Shown in pieces: positions 1 through 10,731 of a stretch of 64,000 nucleotides of DNA. The notes beneath the pieces were generated by a model that made no database searches, had not been told where the DNA came from, and saw only the letters and a program-made list of their open reading frames with translations. The stretch comes from Oscillospiraceae bacterium (GTDB lineage Bacteria > Bacillota > Clostridia > Oscillospirales > Ruminococcaceae). The stretch is taken from positions 623,548-687,547 of the forward strand of contig JAJQGT010000006.1 in NCBI GenBank assembly GCA_021201135.1, given 5' to 3'. Positions within the stretch are counted from its first letter, which is position 1; every line of letters starts with the position of its first letter. The position numbers and the translations under genes were made by a program.

Positions 1-1105
1 CATTCAAATAGTATACAATGTAATTATCACCAGATGACGTATTGGTCCACGGATAGATAACTCCTGCCGCATCATACACGTTCCCTTCGACATCAGTATA
101 GTCCGATGAAGAACTAGGTTTAATTCTAATGTGTTTTCCCCTTTGAGTATACTCAAGAGAAGTAAGTGCTATCGGCACATATTCCTGATACTCCGCTATT
201 TTAGCATCGATATTGTCGCCAGTAAGACCGGAACGCTGAAGAACAAGGATAGCGGCTTCATAATCCTTGTCAGAGCCAAAGGCTTCTTCGGCTTCGTCGA
301 TGACTGCGGCTTCCCATAGGGAAGCGACCTTGGTCACTTCGGCATCATAGAGGTCTACGCCCTCAAAGTCAAATGAGCTGTACTCATTCAGAAGAACATC
401 ATATGCTTCACTGTAATTTCTTTCTGCAACGAGAGCTTCGGCATCAGCAATCAGTGCTTCCATGCATGAGTTGTCAATGAAATCGAGCTCAGCCCAGTAC
501 TCATCACTGCCAATATAGATGGTCAAATAACTGAGGAGAATAGTCTGAGCGGTTTCATACTCGCCATTTGCGACCAGCTCATCAGCCTCAGTGATGAGAC
601 TATCAAGAAGAGTTTCAAGAACTTCATCTCTTTTAGACTGAGCTGACTCATAGTTGGCGTCGTCAGATGATACTTGCTCATAAGCCTCATAGGCATCCAG
701 GTATTCCCCGCTTTCTTCAAGCGCAACAGCCTCTTCATAGTAGGACTTTGAAGTCAGCAAATTTTCTAATTCGGTATAAGAGCTTGAAAGAGATGAGTAA
801 CTATAAATATCAGCGCGGTCAATAACATCAAGGATGAGCAATGCATCATCGTAGGTCATTTCCCCATTATTGTAGCTTTCAACAGCATTGGAAATAATCT
901 CGGTAAGCTGAGTCTCAACCTCGTTTTCAAGCGAAAGATTTCCTGATATTTTCTCGTAGTAAATCTCATTGGCTGTCAAATATTCCGAGCTATTGATTGC
1001 ATCGATTACTTGTTCAACAGGGTCGGCAGCCACGCCAGAGCAGCCAGTAGACATAACAAAAATAATGACACACAAAATACCCGCAATAGTCTTTCTAAAT
1101 TTCAT
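1..1105 (-). CDS. Lipoprotein with repetitive helical (TPR-like) region, 3' end outside the window
   Basis: Own translation of the minus strand: MKFRKTIAGILCVIIFVMSTGCSGVAADPVEQVIDAINSSEYL..., lipobox TGCS; open to the window edge, so missing from the ORF track. Confidence 0.8.
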   Translation of the reverse strand, partial: MKFRKTIAGILCVIIFVMSTGCSGVAADPVEQVIDAINSSEYLTANEIYYEKISGNLSLENEVETQLTEIISNAVESYNNGEMTYDDALLILDVIDRADIYSYSSLSSSYTELENLLTSKSYYEEAVALEESGEYLDAYEAYEQVSSDDANYESAQSKRDEVLETLLDSLITEADELVANGEYETAQTILLSYLTIYIGSDEYWAELDFIDNSCMEALIADAEALVAERNYSEAYDVLLNEYSSFDFEGVDLYDAEVTKVASLWEAAVIDEAEEAFGSDKDYEAAILVLQRSGLTGDNIDAKIAEYQEYVPIALTSLEYTQRGKHIRIKPSSSSDYTDVEGNVYDAAGVIYPWTNTSSGDNYIVYYLN

Positions 1106-1316
1106 ATCACTTTTGCACGATTTATAACCATTAAACCGTGCCCTCCTTCCAGTATGTACTAAATAAGATGAAATTTAAATACAAATTTCACCTACATTAT
1201 AACACACCGTTACCCCCCCGCAAGTACAAAGCAGAACGTCTAACAAAGCAAAAATTGTTGAAAATGCACAAAATAAAAAGTCGATGCGGCGACGCATCGG
1301 CTTCTAAATCATCCAT

Positions 1317-1790
1317 TCAATCTTCAAATATGTTTCCGTTCAGCACCACTTCCACAAGCCTATCCCCTTCATACCTGAGCTTCAGCGAAAAGAACGGCTC
1401 GTCGCTGTCTAAGAGCTTGAAGAAGATTTTATCGCCTTCCCATATGGGGAGGTTTTTTATTTCCGATTTTTTCACCCATTCGAGGTCGCCCTCATTGCAA
1501 TCAAGGCTTAATTCGCCCTCGTAGTCGGTACAGGTGAATAAGTGCATCTGCTCGGTGTAAGTATCATCCGTTACGAAAGTGACGATGCCACGGTAACGGG
1601 GATTTATAAGATTGACGCCGGTTTCTTCGTAGGCTTCACGTCTGACGCAGTCATAGGGCGACTCGCCGAACTCAAAATGCCCGCCGATGCCAATCCACTT
1701 GTCGTGATTCATGTCGTTTTTCTTCTTGACGCGGTGCATCATAAGGTATGCGTCGTCTTTTTCGATGTAACAGAGAGTAGAGTTGTCCAT
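1317..1790 (-). CDS. NUDIX hydrolase (8-oxo-dGTP diphosphatase-like)
   Basis: Nudix box GGHFEFGESPYDCVRREAYEETGV; start at MDNSTLCYIEKDD. Confidence 0.9.
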   Translation of the reverse strand: MDNSTLCYIEKDDAYLMMHRVKKKNDMNHDKWIGIGGHFEFGESPYDCVRREAYEETGVNLINPRYRGIVTFVTDDTYTEQMHLFTCTDYEGELSLDCNEGDLEWVKKSEIKNLPIWEGDKIFFKLLDSDEPFFSLKLRYEGDRLVEVVLNGNIFED

Positions 1791-1821
1791 GATAGTCTCC
1801 TTTGTGGATAGTAGCGGATAT

Positions 1822-1866
1822 GCCTCCCCTGTCAAGGGGAGGTGGCACGAAGTGCCGGAGGGGTTT
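1822..1866. repeat. Intergenic hairpin repeat (GCCTCCCCTGTCAAGGGGAGGTGGCACGAAGTGCCGGAGGGG)
   Basis: Two adjacent inverted repeats; related sequence at 12.03-12.17 kb and 51.25-51.37 kb. Confidence 0.6.
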
Positions 1867-1952
1867 CCGATAGCATGTATATTTCCAAAAAAATCTGTTA
1901 ATACTTAGCTTTAAAGAACGCCCGAACGGGCAGAAAGCGAGTGCAAGTTAGT

Positions 1953-2666
1953 ATGAATGATAAAGTCAAGAAGAGTCTTAAATCGAGCGGGGTGTACATT
2001 GCTCTTTGCGTGGGGATTCTGGCGGTCGGCGTGGCGACAGCAGTCGGTTACCGGACGGCAGTGGGGTCTCTCACCGAGACGCTCATCCCCGATGTCAATG
2101 ACACTCTTGAGCTCCCCGACCTTGACGACTACGAGACGGTCGACTCGATTGTGACCGACGCCGTAAAATCGGAGGAAGCGGTAATCGAAGACGACACGGC
2201 TTCGGAAGTGACCGCCGCCGACATCACCGAAGAGTTAGAGACGCTTTTCTATGAAGAGGCGAAGATGCTACCGGTGTCGGGAGAAATCCTGACGGAATAC
2301 TCGTGGGGAGAGCTCGTGAAGATGACGGGGAGCGTCTGGAAGACCCATGACGGTATCGACATCTCTGCCCCGGAAGGGACGGCTGTCAAGTCGATGACGT
2401 CGGGAACCGTTACCGACATCTATAACGACACGCTCTGGGGCAACTGCGTCGTAGTAGATCACGGCGACACGGTTATCGGCTACTATTGCGGGCTCGGGGA
2501 TGATGTTTCTGTCAGCGTCGGCGACAAAGTAACTTCGGGCACTGTTATCGGGACGGTCGGAAATACGGCGGATATAGAATCGGATCTTGAATCGCATCTG
2601 CACTTTGCTCTCAAATACGAGGGCACATGGATTGACCCGATTTCCTATATCGAGCCTGTGAAATAA
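1953..2666 (+). CDS. M23 family metallopeptidase (LytM/SpoIIQ-like), membrane anchored
   Basis: N-terminal TM; HDGIDISAPEGTAVKS...SHLHFALKYEGTWIDP. Confidence 0.85.
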   Translation: MNDKVKKSLKSSGVYIALCVGILAVGVATAVGYRTAVGSLTETLIPDVNDTLELPDLDDYETVDSIVTDAVKSEEAVIEDDTASEVTAADITEELETLFYEEAKMLPVSGEILTEYSWGELVKMTGSVWKTHDGIDISAPEGTAVKSMTSGTVTDIYNDTLWGNCVVVDHGDTVIGYYCGLGDDVSVSVGDKVTSGTVIGTVGNTADIESDLESHLHFALKYEGTWIDPISYIEPVK

Positions 2667-2682
2667 TCGGGCTCTACAAATA

Positions 2683-2718
2683 CGCAGTGCATCTTGACCG
2701 GTGCACTGCGTTTTGATT
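2683..2718. terminator. Rho-independent terminator
   Basis: CGCAGTGCA / TGCACTGCG perfect 9-bp stem followed by TTTTGATTTT. Confidence 0.8.
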
Positions 2719-2721
2719 TTA

Positions 2722-2997
2722 TCATCCCTTCAAGCCTTTCGCCTGACGGACCATGTCCTCGACAACTATGTCGTAGATTTCTCCGAGGGTCGAGCAATAT
2801 TCGAGAACCTTCCAAGGCTCGTTTGTGTGGTAGTGAATCTTGATGGTCTCCTCGTCGCCGTATGCTAAGAGGCAGTCGCCCTTGAAATGCTCGACAAAGT
2901 AGTCGTCGATTTCGTCCTCATCAAGATTTTCACCGTCGATGAGGAGCTGGGTGTCATACCTGAATTCTATCTCTTCACTGTTAAGCTGTTCGTCCAT
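2722..2997 (-). CDS. Small protein resembling the C-terminal domain of FakA/YloV (kinase to dihydroxyacetone kinase)
   Basis: FRYDTQLLIDG...GDCLLAYGDEETIKIHYHTNEPWKVLEYCSTLGEIYDIVVEDMVRQ resembles the FakA C-terminal domain. Confidence 0.7.
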   Translation of the reverse strand: MDEQLNSEEIEFRYDTQLLIDGENLDEDEIDDYFVEHFKGDCLLAYGDEETIKIHYHTNEPWKVLEYCSTLGEIYDIVVEDMVRQAKGLKG

Positions 2998-3012
2998 TGT
3001 GAACCTCCTATT

Positions 3013-3864
3013 TTACATTACAAGATTTATTATCATTCCGCTGAATGCACCGATTGCGTACAGAAGCAGAAGGATTGCTATGTTTTCTTTGAGTCTCTTG
3101 TTGGTCTTGAAGAGAACCACGATTCCCAAGCCCGCTCCGGTCGAGAGACCCGCCACCACAGAGCCGAAAGAGAGACCTCCTGCGGCATACAAATTGGTCA
3201 GAAGTACCGATGCGGCGCAGTTCGGGATGAGCCCTATAAGAGCCGCCAGAAACGACTGGAAGATGCTGTCGGTCATTAAAATGCTTCCGAGCCTGTCCTC
3301 TCCGAGGAGCTCGATTGCGAAGCCCAAGACAAGCGACGTTATGAATAAGAATATGAAAATCTGGACAGTGTGCTTTAAGGCGGAATAGACCACTCCGTGC
3401 TCCTCACAGCCGCAACCCTCGCAGAGGTCGCGATAGGGCTCCTCTTCCTCGTTGCCTTTTCGGTGGAAGAACCGGAGTATTGTGTCTATAAGAAGCCCCG
3501 CAAGAATCGCTATTATCAGCTTTGCAAGTATAAGTCTTCCGACGTCGGCGGCGTTTCCTCCGGACAAGAGAATCGGAATTGCTTCGTCGCTCGTGGCGAT
3601 GTAGACTGCCATCAGAGTGCCGAGGCTCACGAGCCTCCCAGAGAAAAGATTCGTCACAGCAACGGAAAATCCGCACTGTGGCACACAGCCGATTATCGCT
3701 CCGCCAATCGGTCCGAACGGTCCCATCTTGCGAAGAGAATTTGCAAGCTTATCGCTCGCCTTGTGCTCTAAAAATTCTATCAGCAGGTACGCACCGAACA
3801 GAAACGGAAGCATTTTCGCCGTGTCTATAAGTGCGTCCAAAACTACATCTATAACTAAATCCAT
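3013..3864 (-). CDS. Multi-TM permease, putative manganese transporter / arsenic efflux-like family
   Basis: 283 aa, many TMs; duplicated GGAIIGCVPQCGFSVAVTNLFSGR and AALIGLIPNCAASVLLTNLYAAG. Confidence 0.8.
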   Translation of the reverse strand: MDLVIDVVLDALIDTAKMLPFLFGAYLLIEFLEHKASDKLANSLRKMGPFGPIGGAIIGCVPQCGFSVAVTNLFSGRLVSLGTLMAVYIATSDEAIPILLSGGNAADVGRLILAKLIIAILAGLLIDTILRFFHRKGNEEEEPYRDLCEGCGCEEHGVVYSALKHTVQIFIFLFITSLVLGFAIELLGEDRLGSILMTDSIFQSFLAALIGLIPNCAASVLLTNLYAAGGLSFGSVVAGLSTGAGLGIVVLFKTNKRLKENIAILLLLYAIGAFSGMIINLVM

Positions 3865-3985
3865 ATAAAACCCCTATTTTAATTTCTAACTCTTCCATTT
3901 TACATTAATTGAGTAAGGCTGTCAAGTTGATTTTCACGCTTTTTTGTGCTACAATAGACTTAGATTGTACTATGGAGGAATTTGT

Positions 3986-4561
3986 ATGGCTATAAAATAC
4001 ATATTGGCGTCAAGTTCGCCGAGAAGACATGAGCTTTTTGCATTCATCACCAAAGATTTCGAGGTTATCTCGCCCGACTGCGATGAAGTGCTTCCAAAAG
4101 AGACCGAGCCCTATTCGGTCCCGGAAATTCTGGCGGTCAGGAAGGCTATGAGCGTCGCGAAGACTCATCCCGACGAGATTGTCGTCGGTTGCGACACGGT
4201 TGTGATTCTCGACGGCGTTATCTTCGGGAAGCCTAAGGACGAAGCAGTAGCTTACGACATGCTCGGGACTCTTTCCGGAAGAACGCACACCGTTGTCAGC
4301 GGCGTCTGCATTTGCTACAAGGGCAAGACTCTTTCCTTCTCGCAGGAGACGGATGTCGAGTTCTATCCCCTCTCGGATTCCGAGATTCGGAACTATATTG
4401 CCGAATTCAAGCCTCTCGACAAAGCCGGCTCCTATGGCGTTCAGGACGGCGGAGCGCTCTTTATAAAGGGCATCAGGGGCGACTACTATAACGTCATGGG
4501 GCTTCCGATAGCACGGCTCAAGCGTGAAATAGACAAGCTCATCACGCTGGCGGGAGGCTGA
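3986..4561 (+). CDS. maf: Maf family nucleoside triphosphate pyrophosphatase
   Basis: YILASSSPRRHELF; ADTVV-like GCDTVVILDG; KPKDEAVAYDMLGTLSGRTHTVVSGV. Confidence 0.93.
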   Translation: MAIKYILASSSPRRHELFAFITKDFEVISPDCDEVLPKETEPYSVPEILAVRKAMSVAKTHPDEIVVGCDTVVILDGVIFGKPKDEAVAYDMLGTLSGRTHTVVSGVCICYKGKTLSFSQETDVEFYPLSDSEIRNYIAEFKPLDKAGSYGVQDGGALFIKGIRGDYYNVMGLPIARLKREIDKLITLAGG

Positions 4562-4564
4562 GAG

Positions 4565-4879
4565 ATGGGACTCTTCAAGAAGAAGGACAAGTATGCACTA
4601 TCTCAGAAAGATTTAGCCAAGTTCAACGGCAAGTCGATTCAGTACGCCGTCGAGAGGATTGACGGGCAGGAAAAGGTTCTCGGGAAGAACGGCGGGATTA
4701 TAATCCTCGGCGACGTTATCGTCGTCATGTGCGAGGCTCACGAGGTATTCAGATGCAGAATCAAGGACGCCACCATGGGCGAGCTCTTAAGCGGCAACGG
4801 CGTTGAAATAGTCGGCTATGACGACTACACCGGCGAGAAGCGTTTTGTCACGGCGCACTATTCCTACTACCGAAAATAG
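4565..4879 (+). CDS. Conserved hypothetical, 104 aa
   Basis: ORF packed between maf and the lipid kinase on the same strand, start 3 nt after maf ends. Confidence 0.7.
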   Translation: MGLFKKKDKYALSQKDLAKFNGKSIQYAVERIDGQEKVLGKNGGIIILGDVIVVMCEAHEVFRCRIKDATMGELLSGNGVEIVGYDDYTGEKRFVTAHYSYYRK

Positions 4880-4891
4880 GAGGCGAATCAC

Positions 4892-5794
4892 ATGAACGAG
4901 AAGCGGCTGTTACTCGTGTATAACCCCAATTCGGGGACGAAAACGATTGCGAAAAAGCTTTCGGACATCGTCGACACCTTCACGAAAGGCGGCTATGAGG
5001 TCACCGTTCACCCGACGCAGAGACGGCTCGACTGTCTTGAGACGGTCTCCGAAAATTGCAATGCAGGCTATGACAGAATCGTGATTGCCGGCGGCGACGG
5101 GACTCTGAACGAAGCCGTCAATGGGTTCATCCGTGCCGATTACCGGAACAGCTTCGGCTATATCCCCTGCGGGTCGACGAACGATTTCTCGAAATCCGTT
5201 GGAATTCCGACGAGGACGCTCGACGCGGCTAAGACGGCTATAGAAGGCGTGCCTTTCGTATGCGACGTGGGGAGCTTAAACGGCAGGTATTTCGCCTATG
5301 TTGCGGCTTTCGGAACGCTTGCCGAGGTCTCCTACAGCACGCCCCAGAATGCAAAGAATCAGCTCGGATTCAGCGCATATATCCTTGAGGGCTTGGCTTC
5401 CCTTCCGGCGATGACCTCCTATAAACTCACATTCGAATCGGAGGAAAGAAGCGGCAAGGGCGACTATCTCCTTGGGCTTATCTTAAACACCGTTCATGTC
5501 GGAGGAATGAAGATTCGGGGCGTCGACGACATCCGCCTTGACGACGGAAAATTCGAGGTTCTGCTCATCAAGAATCCCAAAAACACTGCAGAGCTCAACC
5601 ACATCATAGCTTCGGTCATGAAGCTCGATTTCGATAACGAGTATATGGACGGGTTCAAGACGTCGAAGCTCACGCTTAAGTGCAAGACACCGATTGCTTG
5701 GACGGTTGACGGCGAAAAGGGCGGAGAATACACCGAGTCGGTGATTGAGGTCAGGGAGAAGGGGCTCAAGGTTCTGGTGCAGAAGAAAAGTTGA
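4892..5794 (+). CDS. Diacylglycerol kinase family lipid kinase (YegS/BmrU type)
   Basis: LLVYNPNSG, IVIAGGDGTLNEAVNG, IPCGSTNDFSKSVG. Confidence 0.92.
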   Translation: MNEKRLLLVYNPNSGTKTIAKKLSDIVDTFTKGGYEVTVHPTQRRLDCLETVSENCNAGYDRIVIAGGDGTLNEAVNGFIRADYRNSFGYIPCGSTNDFSKSVGIPTRTLDAAKTAIEGVPFVCDVGSLNGRYFAYVAAFGTLAEVSYSTPQNAKNQLGFSAYILEGLASLPAMTSYKLTFESEERSGKGDYLLGLILNTVHVGGMKIRGVDDIRLDDGKFEVLLIKNPKNTAELNHIIASVMKLDFDNEYMDGFKTSKLTLKCKTPIAWTVDGEKGGEYTESVIEVREKGLKVLVQKKS

Positions 5795-5812
5795 TTGTGA
5801 AATAATAGAAAT

Positions 5813-5845
5813 ACCGCCTCGATGATGGATCGGGGCGGTTGTTTT
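5813..5845. terminator. Convergent terminator hairpin
   Basis: ACCGCC...GGCGGT between convergent genes, T-rich flank. Confidence 0.6.
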
Positions 5846-5860
5846 AATATTCAATTCTCT

Positions 5861-7447
5861 TTAAGCAATCAGATACTGATACAGCTCCGAAACGCTCATG
5901 TCCTGCATCATCCTCTTCAGGGATTCGAGTTCGGATGAAATCATCTCGTCGAGGACCTGCATGCCGAGGAGCTCGACCGGAGCTTTATCGTCGGTCAGGA
6001 TTAAATCGCTGGGTTCGACTTCGGTCATGCGGTTGTAAACTCTGGTCATAAAGGTATTAACCGTTCCGTCAAGGGAGTCAAGGCTTGCGCCGAGCTGGTC
6101 ATAGCAATCATAGCTGTTCGAGGCGAAAAGAACGAGGTTCGAGCCGCTTGTTGCGACGGTGTAGACGCTGTCAAAGACGGACTTTATCGTCCCGCAGAGA
6201 TAGTCGTTGATGCTGTCCTCTTCACCCGTCGAGTACATGTTCATATTGACGACCATTACCCCGCCGTCGTTAAGGTGTTCGGCGACCTCCTCGAAGAACT
6301 CAACGCTCGACATCTGGAACGGGATTGTTATGTCCTGATAGGCGTCGACCATTATTACGTCATAGGTCTCGTCGGTGAGATTGATATAGGCTCTGCCGTC
6401 CTGTGTGTAGGTCGTGACGCAGTCGGAGAGGTCGAAGTATTCATAGGCAAGGTCGATAATCTTCTGGTCAATCTCGACGCCGTCGATGTCGGTGATTCCG
6501 AAATAGTATTCGCACTGTGTGGCAAAGGTACCGGTGCCGAGTCCGAGAATCAGGACGGAGGTGTCGCTGTCTTCGGCGGCTCCCGCCATCACCGGTGCGG
6601 CGAGGGCGTAGTCGTAATACATACCAGTCAGACCGGTAGTCTTCATCTTGACCGACTGAACGCCGAAGAGGACGTTCGTCGACAGGTAAATCGAGTCCTC
6701 GTCCTCCTCAACTCTCAGGTAATTATAGATTGATTCGCCCTCATAGAGGATATCCGTCTCCCAGAAAGCGACGCCGATATTGTTCGAAAGGATTCCCAAG
6801 GCGAACACCACTACCATCGCGATTCCCTTGCCAACGAAGCGCTTCTTTTTCATAATCCAGTAGACGATGCAGACGATGTAGAGAATGCTCGCAAACAGGA
6901 CGAAGGTCATCGCAGTGCCGATATTCGGAATGGTCACGAATGTGGGCAGGAATGTGCCGATTATCGAGCCGATGGTGTTGCAGGCTTCAATACGTCCAAC
7001 AGTTCTGCCGCTCTCCTCAAGGCTCGAGGTTGCATATTTGACGAGGTTCGGGGTTACCATGCCGAGAACCAGAAGCGGGAAAACGAAGACGATTATACAG
7101 GAAACGAACGCCGCGACGATTAGGTAGTTCGTCGTCACGAACATTGCAAGCACCAAGGCGACTCCGGCGATGATGAACTTTCCGACAAGAGGGATGAGCA
7201 TCGTCCACGTTGCCGCACCGAAAAGCCAACCGAAAAGATAGTCAGGGTTGTTGTGCTTGTCCGCCATCTTTCCGCCGAGGACGTTTCCTATCGCCATCGC
7301 AATCATTATGGTGCCGATGACTATCGTCCAGACTATCTGACTCGATGAGAAATAGGGTGCCAGAAGCCTTTGTGCGCCGAGCTCTATCGCCATTACCGAC
7401 AGTCCCGAGAAGAACGCCGTGGCATAAAACAGCCATTTGTTTTTCAT
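5861..7447 (-). CDS. Fused MFS-type membrane domain / spermidine synthase-like protein
   Basis: N-terminal TMs (MAIELGAQRLLAPYFSSSQIVWT) plus C-terminal SAM-fold VLILGLGTGTFATQ..DIDGVEIDQKIIDLAYEYF. Confidence 0.88.
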   Translation of the reverse strand: MKNKWLFYATAFFSGLSVMAIELGAQRLLAPYFSSSQIVWTIVIGTIMIAMAIGNVLGGKMADKHNNPDYLFGWLFGAATWTMLIPLVGKFIIAGVALVLAMFVTTNYLIVAAFVSCIIVFVFPLLVLGMVTPNLVKYATSSLEESGRTVGRIEACNTIGSIIGTFLPTFVTIPNIGTAMTFVLFASILYIVCIVYWIMKKKRFVGKGIAMVVVFALGILSNNIGVAFWETDILYEGESIYNYLRVEEDEDSIYLSTNVLFGVQSVKMKTTGLTGMYYDYALAAPVMAGAAEDSDTSVLILGLGTGTFATQCEYYFGITDIDGVEIDQKIIDLAYEYFDLSDCVTTYTQDGRAYINLTDETYDVIMVDAYQDITIPFQMSSVEFFEEVAEHLNDGGVMVVNMNMYSTGEEDSINDYLCGTIKSVFDSVYTVATSGSNLVLFASNSYDCYDQLGASLDSLDGTVNTFMTRVYNRMTEVEPSDLILTDDKAPVELLGMQVLDEMISSELESLKRMMQDMSVSELYQYLIA

Positions 7448-7475
7448 TGTAACTCCTTTCGCAATTTGAGTGGGT

Positions 7476-9065
7476 TTACCTATAGTTTTCTACTGCCGCT
7501 CTCTCAGCGGGAAGCATGCTCTCGTATCTCTTCATGTAGCTATTAAAGCCTTCGATATCACTTTCGGAGGGCGCCTCTGTCGTGGACTTCATGTTGTCGC
7601 CGCAGAAGATGTTATTCTCGAGGTAATCGGCGAGAGCTTCGCCCTCGGACTTAAGCGCCATGTACTGCGCCAGAAGTGCCATTCCCCATGCGCCGCCTTC
7701 GCCGGCTGTCTCCATGACGGAAACGGGAGTGTTCATCGCCGCCGCAAGGAGCTTCTGTCCGACGCCCTTGGTCTTGAAGTAGCCGCCGTGACCGGTGATT
7801 CTCTCGATTTCCACTTTTTCAGCCGCCAGAATATCGAGACCGATTTTTAAAGTTGCCAAAGCCGAAAACAGATTGTTTCTGATTAAATTTGCAAGTGTGA
7901 AATTGCCGTCGGGTACTCTCACGAGGAGCGGTCTGCCCTCGTCAAGCTTTGTGATGCTTTCGCCGGAGAAATAGTTGCAGGAGCAGACGCCGCCGCAGTC
8001 AGGGTCGCCGGTCATCGCGTGAGTTAAAAGCAGGTCATAGAGATCGGGCTTTTTCATCGGGTGACCGGAAAGATTGGCGAACTCCATGAAAATCTTCATC
8101 CAAGCGTCAAGGTCGGAGGAGCAGTTGTTGCAGTGAACCATCGCAACCGGCTTGCCGTCGGGAGTGGTGACCATGTCAATCTCGGGATAATACTTCGAAA
8201 GGGGCTTGTCAAGGACCACCATTGCGAATACCGAGGTTCCCGCCGAGACGTTGCCGGTCTTCACTCTTACGCTGTTTGTCGCCGCCATGCCGGTGCCCGC
8301 GTCGCCCTCGGGAGGGCAGAGAGGAATCCCGGGCTGAAGCTTGCCGGTCGGGTCGAGGAATTTCGCACCCTCCGGAGTGAGAATTCCCGCATTTTCTCCC
8401 GCCATGAGAATGTCGGGGAAAATCTCGGAAAGCGTCCATGAGAAGCCATAGGGCTTGACAAGCTCGTCGAACTTCGCGACCATTCCGGCGTCAAACTTGC
8501 CGGTGTTCGAATCTATCGGGAACATGCCCGAAGCTTCGCCGACGCCGAGAACTCGGTTCCCTGTCAGCATGTAGTGGATATATCCGGCAAGAGTAAGGAC
8601 ATAGGAAATGTCCTTTACATGCTCCTCGCCGTTTAAGATAGCTTGGTAAAGATGCGCTATCGACCAACGCTCGGGGATATTGAAGCCGAAGAGCTCGGAA
8701 AGCTCCCCTGCCGCCTGCGCCGTGATGGTGTTGCGCCATGTTCTGAACGGAACGAGGAGCTTTCCGTCCTTGTCGAAAGCCATGTAGCCGTGCATCATCG
8801 CGCTGAAGCCCATTGCGCCCATCGTGGTGAGAGGCTCGCCGTACTTTGACTCAAAATCGCTTGCAAGCGAGGCGTAGCAATCCTGCAAACCGGTGTGGAT
8901 ATCATCAAGTGAATATGTCCAGATGCCGTTTTCGAGGCGGTTTTCCCAGTCGTGAGCGCCGGATGCAAGCACTTCGCCTTTAGTGCCGGTCAATATTGCC
9001 TTGATTCGGGTGGAGCCGAATTCTATTCCCATAAAGGTTTTCTTCTGATCTATCGCAGTTGTCAT
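7476..9065 (-). CDS. FGGY family carbohydrate kinase
   Basis: [45 protein letters not shown]. Confidence 0.88.
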   Translation of the reverse strand: MTTAIDQKKTFMGIEFGSTRIKAILTGTKGEVLASGAHDWENRLENGIWTYSLDDIHTGLQDCYASLASDFESKYGEPLTTMGAMGFSAMMHGYMAFDKDGKLLVPFRTWRNTITAQAAGELSELFGFNIPERWSIAHLYQAILNGEEHVKDISYVLTLAGYIHYMLTGNRVLGVGEASGMFPIDSNTGKFDAGMVAKFDELVKPYGFSWTLSEIFPDILMAGENAGILTPEGAKFLDPTGKLQPGIPLCPPEGDAGTGMAATNSVRVKTGNVSAGTSVFAMVVLDKPLSKYYPEIDMVTTPDGKPVAMVHCNNCSSDLDAWMKIFMEFANLSGHPMKKPDLYDLLLTHAMTGDPDCGGVCSCNYFSGESITKLDEGRPLLVRVPDGNFTLANLIRNNLFSALATLKIGLDILAAEKVEIERITGHGGYFKTKGVGQKLLAAAMNTPVSVMETAGEGGAWGMALLAQYMALKSEGEALADYLENNIFCGDNMKSTTEAPSESDIEGFNSYMKRYESMLPAERAAVENYR

Positions 9066-9354
9066 TACACAGTCCTCCGAAAGTAAAATGTTACCTTTAA
9101 TTATACCCGTAAAAGCGCTTATTGTCAATCGTGAAGAGAAAATCTTTCGGGATTTGTTTTCGTATTTTTCTTTGTGCAATATGTACAAATCAGGGCTGAA
9201 ATTGTAACAAAATTGTAATTGTAATTTCTTCCGAAGTGTGATACAATATAATGGATTGAGAAAGCGGAACGGCTTTACAGCTTTTTTAGCCGCTCCCGAA
9301 CCCGAATTTTCAGCTTATTGCTTTAGCTTATTTGCTCTCAGGAGATAAACATAT

Positions 9355-10638
9355 ATGGAAGAAAAATTAGTTATCAACGGCGGAAAGCCCCTTAAGGGCG
9401 ACGTCTATATCAGCGGCGCAAAGAATGCCGCAGTAGCCATTGTTGCCGCAACAATCCTTTGCGACGAGCCCGTTACACTTGAGAATGTCCCCGAAATCGG
9501 CGACATCGGAATCTGCGTCAAAATCCTTTATGAGATGGGCGCAAGCATAAAAATCATCGACAAAAACACCATAAGAATAGACACAAGAGGAATCAGCGAC
9601 CCTGTCGTCCCCTATGAGCTCGCCAGATCTATCCGAGCTTCGAGCTACTTCATGGGAACCCTTCTTGGGCGTTTCAAGAAAGCCGACGTGCCGCTTCCCG
9701 GCGGATGCGACTTGGGAGATCGACCGATTGACCAGCACATCAAGGCATTCAATGCCCTCGGTGCCGAATATTCGCTTGAAGGCGGAATCGTCCGGCTTCG
9801 GGCTGACGAGCTTATCGGAAACCAGATTTACTTTGACAAGCACACCGTCGGCGGAACCATCAACGCAATTTGTGCCGCCGTTAAGGCAAAGGGCTTGACT
9901 GTCATAGAGAATGCGAATAAAGAGCCGCATATTGTCGACCTTGCCAACTTCCTGAACTCCATGGGAGCCGACATCATGGGCGCCGGCACCGACGTTATAA
10001 AGATAAGAGGCGTCGACTACCTCAAGGGTATCACCTATTCCGTAATCCCCGACCAGATTGAAGCCGGAACCTATATGGTTGCCGCCGCCGCCACAAAGGG
10101 CGACGTGTGGGTCAAGAACGTAATCCCGAAGCATCTTGAATCAATCACTGCTAAACTCAGAAAAGTCGGTGCGACGGTTGAAGAATATGACGAATGCGTG
10201 CATGTCTATGTTGACGGTCCGCTTCTCAAAACTACGCTCAAGACCCTTCCCCACCCCGGTTTCCCGACCGATATGCAACCGCAGTTCTCGACTCTTCTGA
10301 CAATCGCCGAAGGGACAAGCGTCGTAACGGACGACATCTTTGACAACCGCTTCAGATATGCAAATGAGCTGAGAAGAATGGGCGCAGACATCACCGTCGA
10401 GGGCACCACAGCCGTCATTCAGGGCGTTTCCGAGCTGAACGGAGCCGCTGTGAGAGCACCCGACCTCCGTGCAGGAATCGCGCTCGTAATCGCAGGTCTC
10501 ATGGCGAACGGAACAACAGTAGTCGAGAACATTTACCACATCGAGAGAGGCTATGAGAACATCGAGGACAAGCTCATGGGGCTCGGTGCCGACATTGTCA
10601 GAGTCAGAGAATACGACACCGTAAAGAGAACCGGCTGA
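9355..10638 (+). CDS. murA: UDP-N-acetylglucosamine 1-carboxyvinyltransferase
   Basis: LVINGGKPLKGDVYISGAKNAAVAIVAATIL; PGGCDLGDRPIDQHIKAF. Confidence 0.96.
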   Translation: MEEKLVINGGKPLKGDVYISGAKNAAVAIVAATILCDEPVTLENVPEIGDIGICVKILYEMGASIKIIDKNTIRIDTRGISDPVVPYELARSIRASSYFMGTLLGRFKKADVPLPGGCDLGDRPIDQHIKAFNALGAEYSLEGGIVRLRADELIGNQIYFDKHTVGGTINAICAAVKAKGLTVIENANKEPHIVDLANFLNSMGADIMGAGTDVIKIRGVDYLKGITYSVIPDQIEAGTYMVAAAATKGDVWVKNVIPKHLESITAKLRKVGATVEEYDECVHVYVDGPLLKTTLKTLPHPGFPTDMQPQFSTLLTIAEGTSVVTDDIFDNRFRYANELRRMGADITVEGTTAVIQGVSELNGAAVRAPDLRAGIALVIAGLMANGTTVVENIYHIERGYENIEDKLMGLGADIVRVREYDTVKRTG

Positions 10639-10731
10639 TAAAATACCACAGATAATAATTCTCCTGCGTATCTCCTTTGCGGGATTTACGCAGGGTTTGT
10701 TTTGCCCAGATTCAGAAAGGGACGTGTCAAG

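Noticed and set aside
9367-10134. 255-aa minus-strand ORF opposite murA
   Set aside because: Shadow ORF of MurA
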